DNA of 64,000 nucleotides, from assembly GCA_024364735.1 (NCBI GenBank), contig JAGFNQ010009467.1, forward strand, positions 58,345 through 122,344. Reading direction: 5' to 3'. The first letter of the stretch is position 1, and the number at the start of each line of letters is the position of its first letter. The translations under genes and the position numbers were made by a program. Source of the DNA: Boesenbergia rotunda. Its lineage: Eukaryota; Streptophyta; Magnoliopsida; Zingiberales; Zingiberaceae. The notes below the pieces were generated by a model that saw nothing but the letters and a program-made list of their open reading frames with translations, ran no database searches and had not been told where the DNA came from. This document shows, in pieces, positions 22,665 through 35,648 of this stretch.

Positions 22665-23228
22665 CTCAAGTGGATAAAGTTTTATCTATCTGAACGGCTA
22701 ACTCAATGATAACTTTTGACTCATTGGAGGTGCCTCAGTTGATCCAGGGAACCTTTGCACCTATTGCATTTAGGGTGCCTTCAAGTAGTAGTACGGTGCC
22801 TTCAACAAGAAGTAGGGCATCCTCAGTTTGACTTTGGGTGCTTTCATACCTTAGGCTCGCAGCTCCAAAGTCAACATTTGATGTTGACTTTATCTTTCGA
22901 TCGTTTGGATGATTTTAGGTTGTACAAAGTTGAGGTCACCCGAATGCAACTCCAGTTTTCTCCTTGGGCAGGCTTCCTCCCCACCTTCTCGTCCCTCAGA
23001 CGCCATGCACTCCTTCTCGTTCATCGGTATACTCTTTCACATCCTCTGTGTCTGTTGAATGCACCAAGCCCTTCGGCTCCCTTTTTCATGTCATCCTTCT
23101 CATCTACTACATCATCTGCTTGACTTCTTGTTCTCCTATGCTCTCACACGGTTAGACACAATGATCAAACTAAGTAGGACCTAACTTGACTCGGTTGATC
23201 GCATCAAAACCGACCCAAAGTACTTGCA
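22665..23228 (-). mobile_element. LTR-D fragment (left copy)
   Basis: Matches the right two thirds of the LTR at 37056-38057 (GATAAAG..TTATC, GGAGGTGCCTCAG, TTGATGTTGACTTTATC, ending TACTTGCA against TACTTACA). Confidence 0.8.
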
Positions 23229-23865
23229 ATCTCTCATTTTTTGATGTGTATCAACTTGAGTTATGTTAGGGTAAACAAACACATAAAATAACATTCTTTT
23301 ATAAAAATAATAAAAACTAAATATGCAACTTAGCATAAATAATATTAATATTGCAATGAAGACCTCCCCCTTAACTTAACCCCAATACTTTTCCCGCTTT
23401 GATCACACAAAAAATACGGAATGTTTGATAAAATTTTCCAAAAATTTTGAAAAATATCTAAAGTACTCGCCCCCCCCCCCCCCCCTTAATGAAATTTATG
23501 TTCAACATGTAAATCCCAAAAATAAAAAAATTAGACTTGTCAAATAGATTTTTCAAGTAACTTTGAAATTTTAATAGTAATTTATTCATTCTTAACTACT
23601 AGACATGCATAAAAAAAATCTAATAGTTTAAAACATATTTGGGGATCTAATATAAATCTTCACCGATAGGATTTATCAAAAATTTGGGCGGAATATAATT
23701 TTTGTATACTTTTATGATTTGACCCCTATAGTTGCTCAAATACCAATTAAGCCCCCTATAATATTTAACTCTAATTTTTGCGAGACTTTTGAATTTAAGT
23801 ATGCATGAGTATTTTCTAAATTTTCTGACTATTCTATCAAATTATCATTTTCAATTCTTAGTTGA
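23229..23865 (-). mobile_element. internal region of element D2, left part
   Basis: The polypurine side begins ATCTCTCATTTTTTGATG; AT-rich noncoding DNA follows, with a run of 16 C (23470-23485). It continues at 34363 after the insertion of solo LTR E. Confidence 0.7.
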
Positions 23866-24485
23866 TGTCACGCCCCGAGACCTAGGAGCCGCTGATCCAA
23901 TAGAAAATCGGACAACATCTCCCCTGTCCGGCGGATAATTTACACATACACACAACATATATAATATCACCACGCAGTTTAAATAGGCCTCAGGCCTCAA
24001 ATCCAAACAGAATAACAATATATACGACCAATTACTCATAAAACCAAAACACGAACTTACCTGAGCTACCAGGGGGCAGGAACACAGCAAAACCACACAC
24101 ACAGTCCAACATAGGACTCAAAAGTACAATCCCATAAAGCAAACCACAAACTACAAGTCCACGATAATCCAATGTAACGAAATAAAACATAACATGGTCC
24201 GAAAACAAAAAGTAACATATAAAACCAAAATCGAGTGTAGTCACAAGCACGGGACTGGCGACTCGGACCCTCCTGGCAGATATCAACCTGAAATCAGAAA
24301 GTATGGCAACGGTGTGAGTCCAAATAAACTCAGCGGATACCCAAACAGATATGCATAGTACGTTATACAATAAGAGTCTACGCTGATACAGTCTCATATG
24401 AATGATAGAAAAAGGAGTATACACTGAAGATACTGAATAAAGGTACATACCAGAATCCATCTATCCTGTAGAGGGGTGAAATAAA

Positions 24486-25416
24486 TGTTGGATCGATTCC
24501 GCACGCTAGAGGGGGTGAATAGCGTTTCTTCAATTCTTTTCACCTACGTTGTTAGTTTGCGCAACGGAAATACAAACAAAATCAAACAAATAATGATAAA
24601 CAATGCTAACAAACCTAATTTACTTGGTATCCACCTCGGACGGGTGACTAATCCAAGAATTCGTCGGTGGATCAATCCTCGGATAACCTCCGGCTAGCCC
24701 TCGTCGCTCCTTGTGGGTGGAGAAACCTCGCTACAATCCCAAGCAAACCTCTGAGCACAAAGACTACTATCTTGCCTTTAACCAAGACAAGATTCGTCAA
24801 AAATCTCAGCCACCACGAAGTCCTCTTTAAATAGGACTCGGGCTGAAACCCTCGCTACCAGTCGACTGCCCCCAGGGCAGTCGACTGGTCCCAGGGCTGA
24901 GACATTTCTATGAGTTCCATCAGTCGACTTCCCCCAGACCAGTCGACTGGTCTACTCACCCACCTAAGGTTACCCTTCCTGAGTACATTCCACTCCGCAC
25001 TCAAACCCTAGGATTTCCCGAGTACAATCACACTGCACTCGTACTCTCACGACTCGACTGACTCCTGCTCTGCAACCTCGACTGTTGCCTTCGCGCCCTC
25101 TTCATCTTCGGCTCCCGTCCCTCGGATGCACGCAAGCCTCCAACTTGCCTCCATGTCATCCTTCACGCATGCCTCGAAGTCCACGCCCATCAGCTCATCA
25201 TCCCTGCTCTCCAGGTCCCTCGGGTGCACACAAGCCTCCAGCTTGTCTCCATACTACCCTTCACCGTACCGAGGTCGTCCAGTCAAGTCAATATATGTAC
25301 CTGTACAACCTGCACACTCAACATACACATATAAGAACACAAGGGTAAACCTAACTTAAACCCTTTGCCCAAACATCAAAACACTTGGTCACTCCGGACC
25401 ACAGATTGCCTCAACA
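24486..25416 (-). mobile_element. 3' LTR of B2 (931 bp)
   Basis: Plus-strand ends are TGTTGGATCGATTCCG and GATTGCCTCAACA. It holds CAGTCGACTG palindromes near 24860-24950 and lacks about 100 bp present in the 5' LTR. Confidence 0.9.
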
Positions 25417-26016
25417 ATCTTCCCCTTTTTAATGTTTGGCAATACGTTTAAGTTAGGGAAACAAGATAGTAGTCAAATAGTAAAATAATGCATATGCAAT
25501 GCAAAACTGGATCCTATCCCAAGGCATCCTACACCTAACCCTCCAAGTTAGGACTTTTTCGAAACGGGTTTTTTAAAACCTATCCTAAGGCTCCCCACAC
25601 CTAACTCTCGATGTTAGGACTTTTCAACACCTAACCCTCCAAGTTAGGATTTTTCACCAAAACCGGGCTTTTTAAAGCTTCTCCCAAGCTCCCCATACAT
25701 TGGACTTACAAAGGCTTTTTAAGAACCTCTCCAAGGTTCCCCTTAAGCCAAGAATAGAGCAACCATGCTCCCCCTTAATCTTAGCTCCCCCTAAACCTAG
25801 GGTTTCTTGCAAAGGAGTGTTTGGTTTCCCAACTTAAATCCAACACTTCTCCCCCTTTGCCTAACATCAAAATGAGCCCAACAATATCCCAATTATTGGT
25901 TCTTTTAATCCCTAATGATCATAAACAATGTGTATAACCCCCCCCCCATACACTTGTTTTGCATCATTTGGACACATACCCAACTGCTAAAACTTAATTC
26001 AGCCTTTACCAGTCAA
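25417..26016 (-). other. 3' noncoding region of B2
   Basis: The polypurine tract AAAAAGGGGAAGAT (minus, 25417-25430) adjoins the 3' LTR. Repeats of CTAACCCTCCAAGTTAGGAC (25540-25660) correspond to the 30-bp repeats of element B at 15060-15245. Confidence 0.8.
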
Positions 26017-26021
26017 CTGGC

Positions 26022-28620
26022 TGATAAGTACCATTTTTATTGATTATTTGAGTTGCTAAAATCCATGTTTGACCTATGTTTTTATTGTTTAATTGTGAAA
26101 TTGCCCTAGGTTTTAGAACTTACCTTTATTTTGGACTTAATTGTAAATTTACACATATTTGGATTATTTGGCCACTAAATTCTTGATCTATTTTGTAGGC
26201 ATGAAAGGTTCATGGATCTAGGGCATATTGGGTCGAACTTGAGTCGGAATTTACCCGGATCGAGTTATCAAGATTATGATTAAATCTGGGTCGTCCGATT
26301 CAAAAGCGGCTAGATCTGAGCTATCCGGGACCATCTAAAGCAATCCAAGCTAGGATTAGGGTTGATCAAACACTCTGATCAAGATCTGAAGGTTTCATCC
26401 CAATCAGAGCTCAATCAATCGTTGGATCAAGCTCGGAGGGCTCTAGATCGTCCATTCAAAGATTAAGATGATCTGGACCATCCGTTTTACATCTGTAGGA
26501 TCCGAGCTACCACAAGGCAGATCCTGACCCCTGATCAACATCCTCAAAGTTTGGCTCAAATCAGAGCAAGATCAGCCGTTGGATTTCATCCAATCAATCT
26601 GGACCATCCACTGATATGTATTTAATCAGAAACGTGCCCTAGTCTTCCTCATCGCGTCTTCGCCGCAGTTTTCATTTCTTCGTTTTGTTCTTCAACTGTT
26701 CTTCAGATTTTCTTCAATCCGAGGCGTGGCCACCTCAATTTCTTCACTAGATCATGTTCTAGATCATTAGGAAGACTCATCCGTGAAGTTTCCAGCCTCA
26801 ATTTGCCCAAGAAACAGGGTTGTTGAGAGGTTTTCGTAGTTCTGCCATTTGATGACTTCGGATCGGCTGTGCTCCACTTCCATCCATCTGAGCTATCTAG
26901 AGGGGTTCCCTAGATTGCTTGGAGCATCCCCGACTCACCATCGCACGCGGACGCAGTTAAATCCAAGAAATCGAATGGAAATTTCAGATTTGAGCAAGTT
27001 GAGCTGAATTCAAGCGCAGATTGAGTTTTCTCACTGATTTGTTGAGCTTGCGGGTTCGAGGCTCACCCTTGCGTGACGAACAAGGAGTACTTGAGCTAGG
27101 GAGAGATTGAAGATTAGTTTACTTGGTTAATTTTCATTGTTTGTAGCTGTAATTTCATTTCTGCACTTGGTTTCGGTTCTGTTTCGTATCAGGATACTTA
27201 GATTTGGTTTTCTGAATTGTTTAGCTTAATTAGGTTTTTAATCTTCAAGTTAAGTAATTTAGGAGCGTGTTTAGTGAACAATAGCTTCTAGTTTCAGTTT
27301 ATTTTGGCTTATTTTGCTTGCGTGCCATTTAATTGTTGCGTATCAGCCATATTCTGAAATTCCAGCTTGGTTTCTGATTTTTACAGTTTCTTTCCAATCC
27401 GAATAGTATTTCGATTATTCCCTGCATTTGAAGATCGCATCTAGTATGATGATACATTAAAGTTGAGTTTGTTTTCCCTTCAATTCTATTTCTGAACTTT
27501 CAGCTCAGCCCATGCGTATCAATTCTTCCAACTTCATTTCTGCAGTTTAGTTGTTCATTCCTGCAAATTAACTTCAGTTCTGAACACCTGTTTCAGTTTG
27601 GTTACCTGAGATTCTAATTGTCATTGCTGCAAGTTTATCTCAGTTCTGAAATCGTGATCCACTTTTGATTGCTTCCGAATTTCAGTTCCATTCCTGTTGT
27701 CTTTCAGTTCACTTTGCATTGTGTATCAAGCTGCAAGTCAGCTGCTCATTTCCGAAATTGAGCCAAGTAATCGTGGGGTCTTCTTTAAGCTTTTCTAAAC
27801 TTAGACGAAGGACTCGAACTCAGCTTGCCCTGATCGTTTGTCCGAAATCGAATTGATCTGCATTTCTGAAATTGAACCTGCCTTGACAGTTTCTGAATTA
27901 TGCTGAATGTTGTTACTGAATTTTTGTATCAACTTCTCTTCTGCGTATCAACTTGAAGATTTAAGTGGTTTGTGCTTGAGCTGTGATTTCCATTTATTCA
28001 TTTGAGTTTAGCTCTAAATCCTAGTTTGACTTCCAATTTATTTTGACTATTAATCCAGTTTTCTACAGCCTAGTGTGCATTTCTGCAACTTACCTCAGTG
28101 ATTCGGAATTGCAGATCCATTGCAATCGAAACTAGTTGTGTTTGCATCCCGCTTGTATCAAGTTTAGTGTTCATGACTACAAATTGGGTGAAAGTTCCTG
28201 CATTAGTATCAACCGAAAACTCTGTTGTTAGCACTTAATTGCAATTGGAATTCAGATTGCTTTTCTACATTCGGTTGAGTTGCTTTGGTTAATTCGGTTG
28301 CCATTTGATTGAGCTATTACTTGCCATCTATCTCTTAATTCATTTGTGTAGTTTTCCTTTCTTTTTCTTATGCTTCCATTCCGAATTCACAACCTAAAAT
28401 CCAATTCACATTCGAAACCCAAAATTCACAAATGACACATAAACACAAGCGCGAATCACACAACATCAAATAGTCCCCAGGAAAAATACGACCTGTGGCC
28501 CCTTTACTACGTTTTCATATTTTGATTGCAAAAAGGGTTTCCAGCATTTTATTTATAAATTCTAAATTCTGATTGGACCCACATTCGTGACAACTTAACC
28601 ATAGTATTCCGGGTCCGTCA
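26022..28620 (+). mobile_element. solo LTR H (2599 bp) inside B2
   Basis: Starts TGATAAGTACC and ends GGGTCCGTCA, with exact target duplication CTGGC (26017-26021 and 28621-28625). The 3' part (AATACGACCTGTGGCCCCTTTACTACG) resembles the ends of long Ty3/gypsy LTRs, which sets the orientation. No protein is encoded. Confidence 0.88.
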
Positions 28621-29110
28621 CTGGCCAAATGGGCAGTTGACTGATACTCTGAAAAACAGAAATTTCAACTTTTCTGGCCAAATTCAGAAATGCGCCAAAA
28701 ATTTCACAAATCTCCAAAAATCCCCAAATTTTGTGGAGACATTTGTGGTACCCATACCTACTTGGGAAAAATACATTCCAAAATGTATCTAACACCACTC
28801 CCAAGTTTGACACAAAACCTAAAACTAGCTAAAAAATTCAATAGAACCTTGACCTAAAGTCCTAGTTTTGGTTTCCTCTTGATGTCTTTGCCCATGCCAA
28901 CCCACAATGCATCCCTAGCATTGATTTACATGGCAATTACACATCAAAAATCAATTTTCATGCAATATGGCCCCAGAGTCATATTTCCATGCATGAAACT
29001 CAAAAACACCGTGCCAAAACCCAAGAATTGAGACTCAAGTCCATCTCCAATTCCTTTGACACACTCCATGGTCCATCTAGACCTCTAGGAGGAACCCTCC
29101 AAAGATCCAT

Positions 29111-30731
29111 TCACCATATATCCCAAAGGCTCCTAGAGCTCCCCCTTGAGCTCTTAGCCCTAGCCACCTCCCTAGATGACTCAACCATCACTAGGCCACA
29201 TCGGTGTTCCACCGGTGACTCTTGGCCTACAAACTTGACACTCTTAACCTTAGACACCTCGTCTTTGGTTAAGTCCTTCTTTTTCCCTTTAAATGGCATC
29301 CCTTTGCCATTTTTGGACTCCCCCTTCTTACCATAATCATATGCTATCCTAGCAAATCTCTTTCCCTTGGCATGGGAGACCTTAGATCGGTATCCTAGAC
29401 CCGATCTATCATTGGTGCGGTTTAGGCCACCCAACACCATATCCAAACCCTTAGATCCAACCGTGAATCTTTCTAGGGTCTTTTCTAATTTATCAAGTCT
29501 TGCCCTCAAGGCTTGATTTTCCCTTTCTAAGTTTTGAACCTTTGAGTCCATATGTCCACTTTGGACATTCCTAGACCTTCCCTCCTTTCTAGGCACATTT
29601 CTTCCCTTCTTGGGCTTAGTGCCTTGATCCTTTGATACAAAGGTCCTAGATTTACCATGATGCATGCTTTTCCTAGGGTTATGATCTACCTTGTTAACCC
29701 TAGTTCTATCATTATATCTAAAACCATGGTTATGCACAAGCAGACAATTTTCATTAATACTAGCATGCATGGATGAATGGTTAATTCTATTTTTATCATG
29801 CAAGGAGGATCTTGAATTTAAATTGCACTTTAACCTAGGGTTAGGAATTACTTCCCTTACCCTTGGAATTCCTCCTTGTTGTGAGCTTCTCTTCTTCCTT
29901 TGCTCTTTCTCCCATCTCCTCAAGTGCTCCATCTTCTTGAGCTCTCCTCTCTTTGGGCACTTGTTGTGGTAGTGCCCTAGCTTACCACACGTGAAACATC
30001 TAATTCTTTTCTTCTTCTCTTAGGCTTCCCCAATCCTACACTTCATGTTAAATTTAAATGAATTGAAATGGGTCTAGATTTTACCTCCATTTTACCTTTC
30101 GGGCACTTGTCCTTGTAGTGCCCCTTTTCGTTGCACCCAAAGCATGTTATATGATCCTTTGATTTGGCTTTGATGGAGGTGGAGACTTGGTTGACTTCTT
30201 TTTCAACCTTGGATGACGTTGATGCTTCCTCTTGTTCTTGTATGGTCGAGGGTCTCTCCTCCCCCTCAATCCTTGAGATGGAGACCTCTTCCTCTTCTTC
30301 TCCTTTACTCAAGGAAGTGGATGATTCTTCACTTGATTGTTCATCCTCTTGGACTCTTGAGCTCTCTTCCTCGGGTTCTTCCACTAATTAACCTCGTGTA
30401 GAATTTTCATGAATTTCTTCTATCTTTCTCCAAAGATCATGTGCATTTTGATATTCTCCTACACGATTCAAAACATTAGTAGGCAAAATATTAACCAAAA
30501 TATTGCTTACCTTCTCATTGGCCTTGCTTGTTATTGTTGCTCCTTGGTCCAATACCTAGGTCGGAGCTTCTTTCCATGCTTGTCCTTAGGGGTCTCGAAT
30601 GGCTCTTCTAGCACCATTACGCACTCCCAATCCATGCCGAGCCACATCTTCATTCTAGTTTTCCAATACACAAAGTCTTCATGCTCGTATGGTGGTGGTG
30701 AGTTGATATCGTCTCCTAGCTTGTCTTCCAT
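29111..30731 (-). pseudogene. gag of element B2 (copia/SIRE-like)
   Basis: Minus-strand protein starts MEDKLGDDINSPPPYEHED at 30731 and keeps MKMWLGMDWE where element B has a stop. The frame breaks near 30531; the core resumes as NAHDLWRKIE in another frame. An acidic Ser/Glu block follows, then knuckle CFGCNEKGHYKDKC (about 30120-30160) and a second, CFTCGKLGHYHNKC (about 29950-29995). Next come MEHLRRWEKEQRKKRSS and a long open stretch (29932-29111) through a coiled coil, GSKGLDMVLG and RSGLGYRSK to SSRGSSRSLWDIW. No protease motif follows. The 3' open stretch of 273 residues is less damaged than in B, so B2 is the better reference for the family. Confidence 0.85.
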
Positions 30732-30790
30732 TGTTCTTCTTCTCTAGCGTGTGCTCCCTTGGCGATTAGTCCAATCAAGAGCGGTCCTTC

Positions 30791-30802
30791 GCTCTGATAC
30801 CA
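30791..30802 (-). promoter_or_regulatory. primer-binding site of B2
   Basis: TGGTATCAGAGC on the minus strand, two bases inside the 5' LTR; exact match to the tRNA-iMet type. Confidence 0.9.
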
Positions 30803-30804
30803 AT

Positions 30805-31843
30805 TGTTGGATCGATTCTGCACGCTAGAGGGGGGTGAATAGCGTTTCTTCAATTCTTTTCACCTACGTTGTTAGTTTGCACAACGGAAATACAAACAAA
30901 ATCAAACTAATAATGATAAACAACGCTAACAAACCCAATTTACTTGGTATCCACCTCGGACGGGTGACTAATCCAAGAATTCGTCGGTGGATCAATCCCC
31001 GGATAACCTCCGGCTAGCCCTCGTCGCTCCTTGTGGGTGGAGAAACCTCGCTACAATCCCAAGCAAACCTCTGAGCACAAAGACTACTATTTTGCCTTTA
31101 ACCAAGACAAGATTCGTCAAAAATCTCAGCCACCACGAAGTCCTCTTTAAATAGGACTCGGGATGAAACCCTCACTACCAGTCGACTGCCCCCAGGGCAG
31201 TCGACTGGTGCCACTGAAATTCGACAGTTGCACCCCAACGTTCGAATTCTCAGCCAACTCACCAGCCACCTACCAGTCGACTGCCCCAGGGCAGTCGACT
31301 GGTCCCAGGGTTGAGACCTTTCTGTGAGTTCCATCAGTCGACTGCTCCCAGGCCAGTCGACTGGTCTACTCACCCACCTAAGGTTACCCTTCCTAAGTAC
31401 ATTCCACTCCGCACTCAAACCCTAGGATTTCCTGAGTACAATCACACTGCACTCGTACCCTCACGACTCGACTGACTCCTGCTCCGCAGCCTCGACTGTT
31501 GCCTTCGCGCCCTCTTCATCTTCGGCTCCCTTCCCTCGGATGCACGCAAACCGGACACGCAAGCCTCCAGCTTACCTCCATGTCATCCTTCACGCATGCC
31601 TCGAAGTTCGTGCCCATCAGCTCATCGTCCCTGCTCTCCAGGTCCCTCGGGTGCACACAAGTCTCCAGCTTGTCTCCATGCCACCCTTCACCGTACCGAG
31701 GTCGTCCAGTCAAGTCAATATGTGTACCTGTACAACCTGCACACTCAACATACACATATAAGAACACAAGGGTAAACCTAACTTAAACCCTTTGCCCAAA
31801 CATCAAAACACTTGGTCACTTCGGACCACAGATTGCCTCAATA
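30805..31843 (-). mobile_element. 5' LTR of B2 (1039 bp)
   Basis: Near-identical to the 3' LTR over the shared part, but with an extra about 100 bp (31210-31310) carrying further CAGTCGACTG copies. Terminal base change CA to TA at 31842. Confidence 0.9.
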
Positions 31844-34439
31844 ATAAATCCCTATGGAACAGGTGTAACATATAATCCAAGGTAAACAAGTCTCTAGTAT
31901 ATGCATGTCAATCAATTGCAGAAATCAAATGCAGCAAACAATGAACGATGCAAAATATGCACATGGTGCAATGATATGTGTCACCCCTGACACCAGTCAG
32001 ATCATCATCCACCTGACATAAATGGGCGTCCGAGTGGGTAGAGTTATGATAATTGTACGCACCCTGCTATCACTGCTCCTAAGTGACCGAGTGGATAGGA
32101 TGATGGCAGAGGTCACTCTCCTACCCCCAAGCAATGGGGGAGTCTCGTTCTCATCTTCTCGTGTCTCAAGACGAGAAGGGATCCCTGGCTGCTACCACGG
32201 CCGGAACCACCTTCCAAATAGTGGCCGAATGGAGCAATACAGGGGCAAATGAACACAACCTATGGTAGCCACTACCCCTGAGTGGGTATGTGTGCATATC
32301 CTTATGTAACTGACGATGGGCTCAGACTACATAGGAGTCGATGATCGTCAGCATGCAACAATGCAAGGATGGTGCATGACCCAAACACATACAACACCCA
32401 CCAAGTCCTCAACTAACACATCAGTGTGCTAGGTATAGGTCTGAATCCTATATCATGGGATACAAGTAACCTACTAGGTATACTAATGAAACAACCAATG
32501 ATCCATCAATGTCAAATGCGAGGGAGCATATCACTACATCTATGCACATATATATATATACATAACAACTGTTGAGACTGTATGAAGCTAAAAGGGAGAT
32601 AACTTCAAGGATAAGCCACAGATATCAAGTACAGGTATACTAAAGCAGGTATAGCATATAAACTTACTGTTATCTATAACAAACCATGCATAGCAATACG
32701 ACAATCTCTAAAAGATAAGTCAAGGGTACCCGCCTCAATCGTAAGATGCTCGTATCAGAAAGAACCTCCCGTCTGATAATCAACAATGCTATATCCAATC
32801 AATGCCATGTATCAAAGGCATAATGTTTAGCTACCATAATATGTAATTTATAGCTAACGAGCTATCTCAAGTAATTAGGATCTTTCTAATTATCACTATT
32901 TCATCTAATTAACCATAATTAGATGATTATCCCAAATTACCCCGATTAGATTCCATTTAGATTTTGGAACCTGGATTTATCAAGTTGACTTATTAGGCTT
33001 AAATTTCAAATTAAACCTAACCCATTCACTCTTCAAACTATCCGAATATTTCGTCTCCAAATGGAGCTCACGGCAAGCACACTCAAGTTGCTGCCAAATC
33101 CAATTTCCACGCCAATCAACCCATTCTTTTTAATAAAAATACAACTTATCCCTACAAATCAGATTAGGGTTGATACATATGATCAGTGTTTGAAACTAAC
33201 ACTTAATCCAAATTAAAACAAGGGGATCCCAAAATCAACAATTCGATCTAAACACTAACAAACCCATCTTACCTTAGATGGCACAAGATCAATTCAGCTC
33301 CTAAATCACAGCTTCATTAGAAATTTCAGTTCCTGATGGAACCCTAGCTCCACCAACAAAAACATACATCAACTCCAGTTCGAATCATCCCAACAGCCCA
33401 CTATTTTACCCAATTCTTAGTTCATCCAAAATTCACAGAATGACATTACGGATCAAACAACAATGGCAGCATTTCATACTCACATTAGGGAATCCTTACC
33501 TGATCAATAGCCGACAGCCACTTCCCTGCTCGGATCTGGTAACACCACACGAGAGGAAAAAGATCAGATAATATCAACTCCCATAACCCAACAATCTCAA
33601 ACCAAAATGCCAGATCAAGTTCTACAACTGATCTAAATAGAACTTTTCTACAGATCTACCACAATCCAAAGTTTAACTTACCTAGATCGGTTGCCGACGA
33701 TCATGAGATGGGGAATATGTTGATCAATTGTGTGGCTAGGTAGTGGCGCCTGTAATCAACGATCAGACGGCACAGTCAAAGGATAAAGAAGGAGGGACGA
33801 CGTCTCACAGTGGGATCGTGAAGAGGAGAGAGCAGTCACCGGGTTTCCTCTTGGTGGCGGCTGACTGAAGCAGAGTCAACGCTTGGCTGCGGCTAGGTCA
33901 CGCGAAGGAGAGAAGAAATGGAGGAAGGGGCGGCGCGTCTGGCTGTGGCTGCGGCTAGGGCATGCGATGAGGAGGAAGAAGACAGCGTCGGGTCGGCGCT
34001 TGCGGCTGCGCTAGGGTTCGCGACGAGGAGAAGAAAAATGGAGGAGGAAGGGCGGCGCGTCTGGCTGTGGTTGTGGCTAGGGCTCGGGAAGATGTAATAT
34101 TAAAGGGGGGAGGGGTCTTTTGCAGAAAAGCCCCTGACATTCCTCAATTTCACATTAAACCCTTAGGGTTAATGTTTTAACCATTTAACCCTCTCTTTTA
34201 TTACAATCTACCTCAAATAATCTTTAGGGATAAATTATTTATCCTTTCGTAATTTAAGAGTTTATCCGAAACTCTTTACCCTAGTCCGATAACCCTAATC
34301 TTCCATTATAATTTTCAAAAAATTTATTCTACCGTTTTTTTTTGGCCGTATTTAACAGTTGAACATACAAATCTAATGGACATGCAATGGCTAATTTCTT
34401 TTTCAAATCAATATACATTGTCTTAATTTACAAAAAGAT

Positions 34440-35569
34440 ATAATCATGCATTTTATACCGTTATAAAGTTTATTAGAGGAAGTTTGCATACCGCACTTTC
34501 TATTTCTTCGTGTTCAAAATCAGATGCTCCCCCTTCATCGATGCTTCCTTCAGAAGTGTCTCCCCCTTTATTAATACTCATCTCGAAGGTTGTTTCATTT
34601 CCTCATAGTGACTTGCCATTGGTGCAAGTCTAGCATAGTCTTTGATCTCAGACTCAAATGATGACATATTGCCCCATGCTGCCTTCAGGTTCATGTGCTT
34701 GATTTGTTTGACCCTTTATTCTTTAGCTTTAGGCAATTATCCTTTATGTGTCCTTTATCATCATAGTGGTAGTATCTGAATATTCATTTTCTAGTTTTCT
34801 TAGCCTGCATCTTATTAAATTTGTTAGACATGAAAATCTTATTTGACATTCATACCATATGGGATGTTTCTTCTTCAACATCTGAAGACTCTATATCTGG
34901 TTTGACCTTCCTTGTGTTCACAACAATATTGTCCATCTTTTCTTTTCTTCCTACACACCAAGATTTGTGATGTTCAAATGTTGAAAACAAATTCCCTAAC
35001 ATACTTACCCTAAAGTCCATGGAAATATAGTATGAGTCAACTAATGACATCCACTCAGGTGTTCTAAAAAATAAGTCCAAAACATACCTAATCGAATCTC
35101 GGTTGGTTACCATTTTTTCGACATTCATGAATACAGTGATCAACTCCTTTATTCTTGCATGTAGTTCGGCCATCGTTTCTCCTTCTTTCATTTAGAGATT
35201 AGTTAGCTCCTTTCGGAGTAGATCTCGTCATGCTAGCTTTGTTTCTGAGGTTCCTTCATGTAGCTCCTGGATCTTCTCCCATAGTTCCCTAGCTGACGTG
35301 TACACACCGATCTGGTTGACTTCTTGAGTGGGTAATACGGTTAGCAAATGGAATCTACTTTTCATTGGCTACAAAGTTAGCTTGTTCCTTCTTCGTCCAG
35401 AGGTGCTCTTCTTTGTCTTTAGGTGTTCAAAAATGTGTTTCATTATTAAAAGCAATTCAAAGTCAATTTTGAAAAATACCTCCATCCGACATTTCCACAT
35501 AGCGAACTCCCTCTCAAACTTTGGTGGGTGGATAGTGTTGGTGCAAGAAGCACCATATCGAACCTTGTT
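34440..35569 (-). pseudogene. gag remnant of element D2
   Basis: Minus-strand pieces read IHPPKFEREFAMWKCRMEVF and then FELLLIMKHIF near 35510-35420. The typical helical segment follows: MAELHARIKELITVFMNVEK, NRDSIRYVLDLFF, then GNLFSTFEHH (35191-34950). This is the SIRE/copia gag pattern (PPKF...W..RME). Several stops and shifts separate the pieces, and the CCHC knuckle region near 34750 is decayed. The start of gag lies on the other side of solo LTR A3, near 37000. An ATG-like start inside the duplicated LTR head at 35578 is an artefact. Confidence 0.7.
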
Positions 35570-35648
35570 CATTTCCACATAGCGAACTCCCTCTCAAACT
35601 TTGGTGGTGGATAGTGTTGGTGCAGGAAGCACCATATCGAACCTTGTT
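35490..35648. repeat. 80-bp tandem duplication across an LTR border
   Basis: Two units, 35490-35569 and 35570-35648. Each has CATTTCCACATAGCGAACTC to GGTGGATAG (gag) plus the first 34 bp of an A-type LTR. The duplication therefore arose after insertion of solo LTR A3 or during it. Confidence 0.92.

Larger units (their letters stand above)
24486..31843 (-). mobile_element. LTR retrotransposon B2, copia-like, gag-only, complete
   Basis: Minus-strand order: 5' LTR 30805-31843, primer site 30791-30802, gag 30731 to about 29111, noncoding DNA with solo LTR H, polypurine tract, 3' LTR 24486-25416. Target duplication ATAAA is exact (24481-24485 and 31844-31848). Without solo LTR H the internal part is only about 2.8 kb, with no pol. 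The outer end of the 5' LTR has mutated from CA to TA on the plus strand (CCTCAATA). Confidence 0.9.
23866..34357 (-). mobile_element. solo LTR E (about 3.1 kb, Ty3/gypsy Tekay-like), split by B2
   Basis: On the minus strand it starts TGTTAAATACGGCC and ends GGTCTCGGGGCGTGACA, an end I associate with long LTRs of Tekay/Del chromoviruses. Target duplication GTTGA is exact (23861-23865 and 34358-34362). Parts are 23866-24485 and 31849-34357; between them lies element B2. No internal region is present. Small ORFs inside (for example 23851-24460 and 33955-34140) are not supported as genes. Confidence 0.82.
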
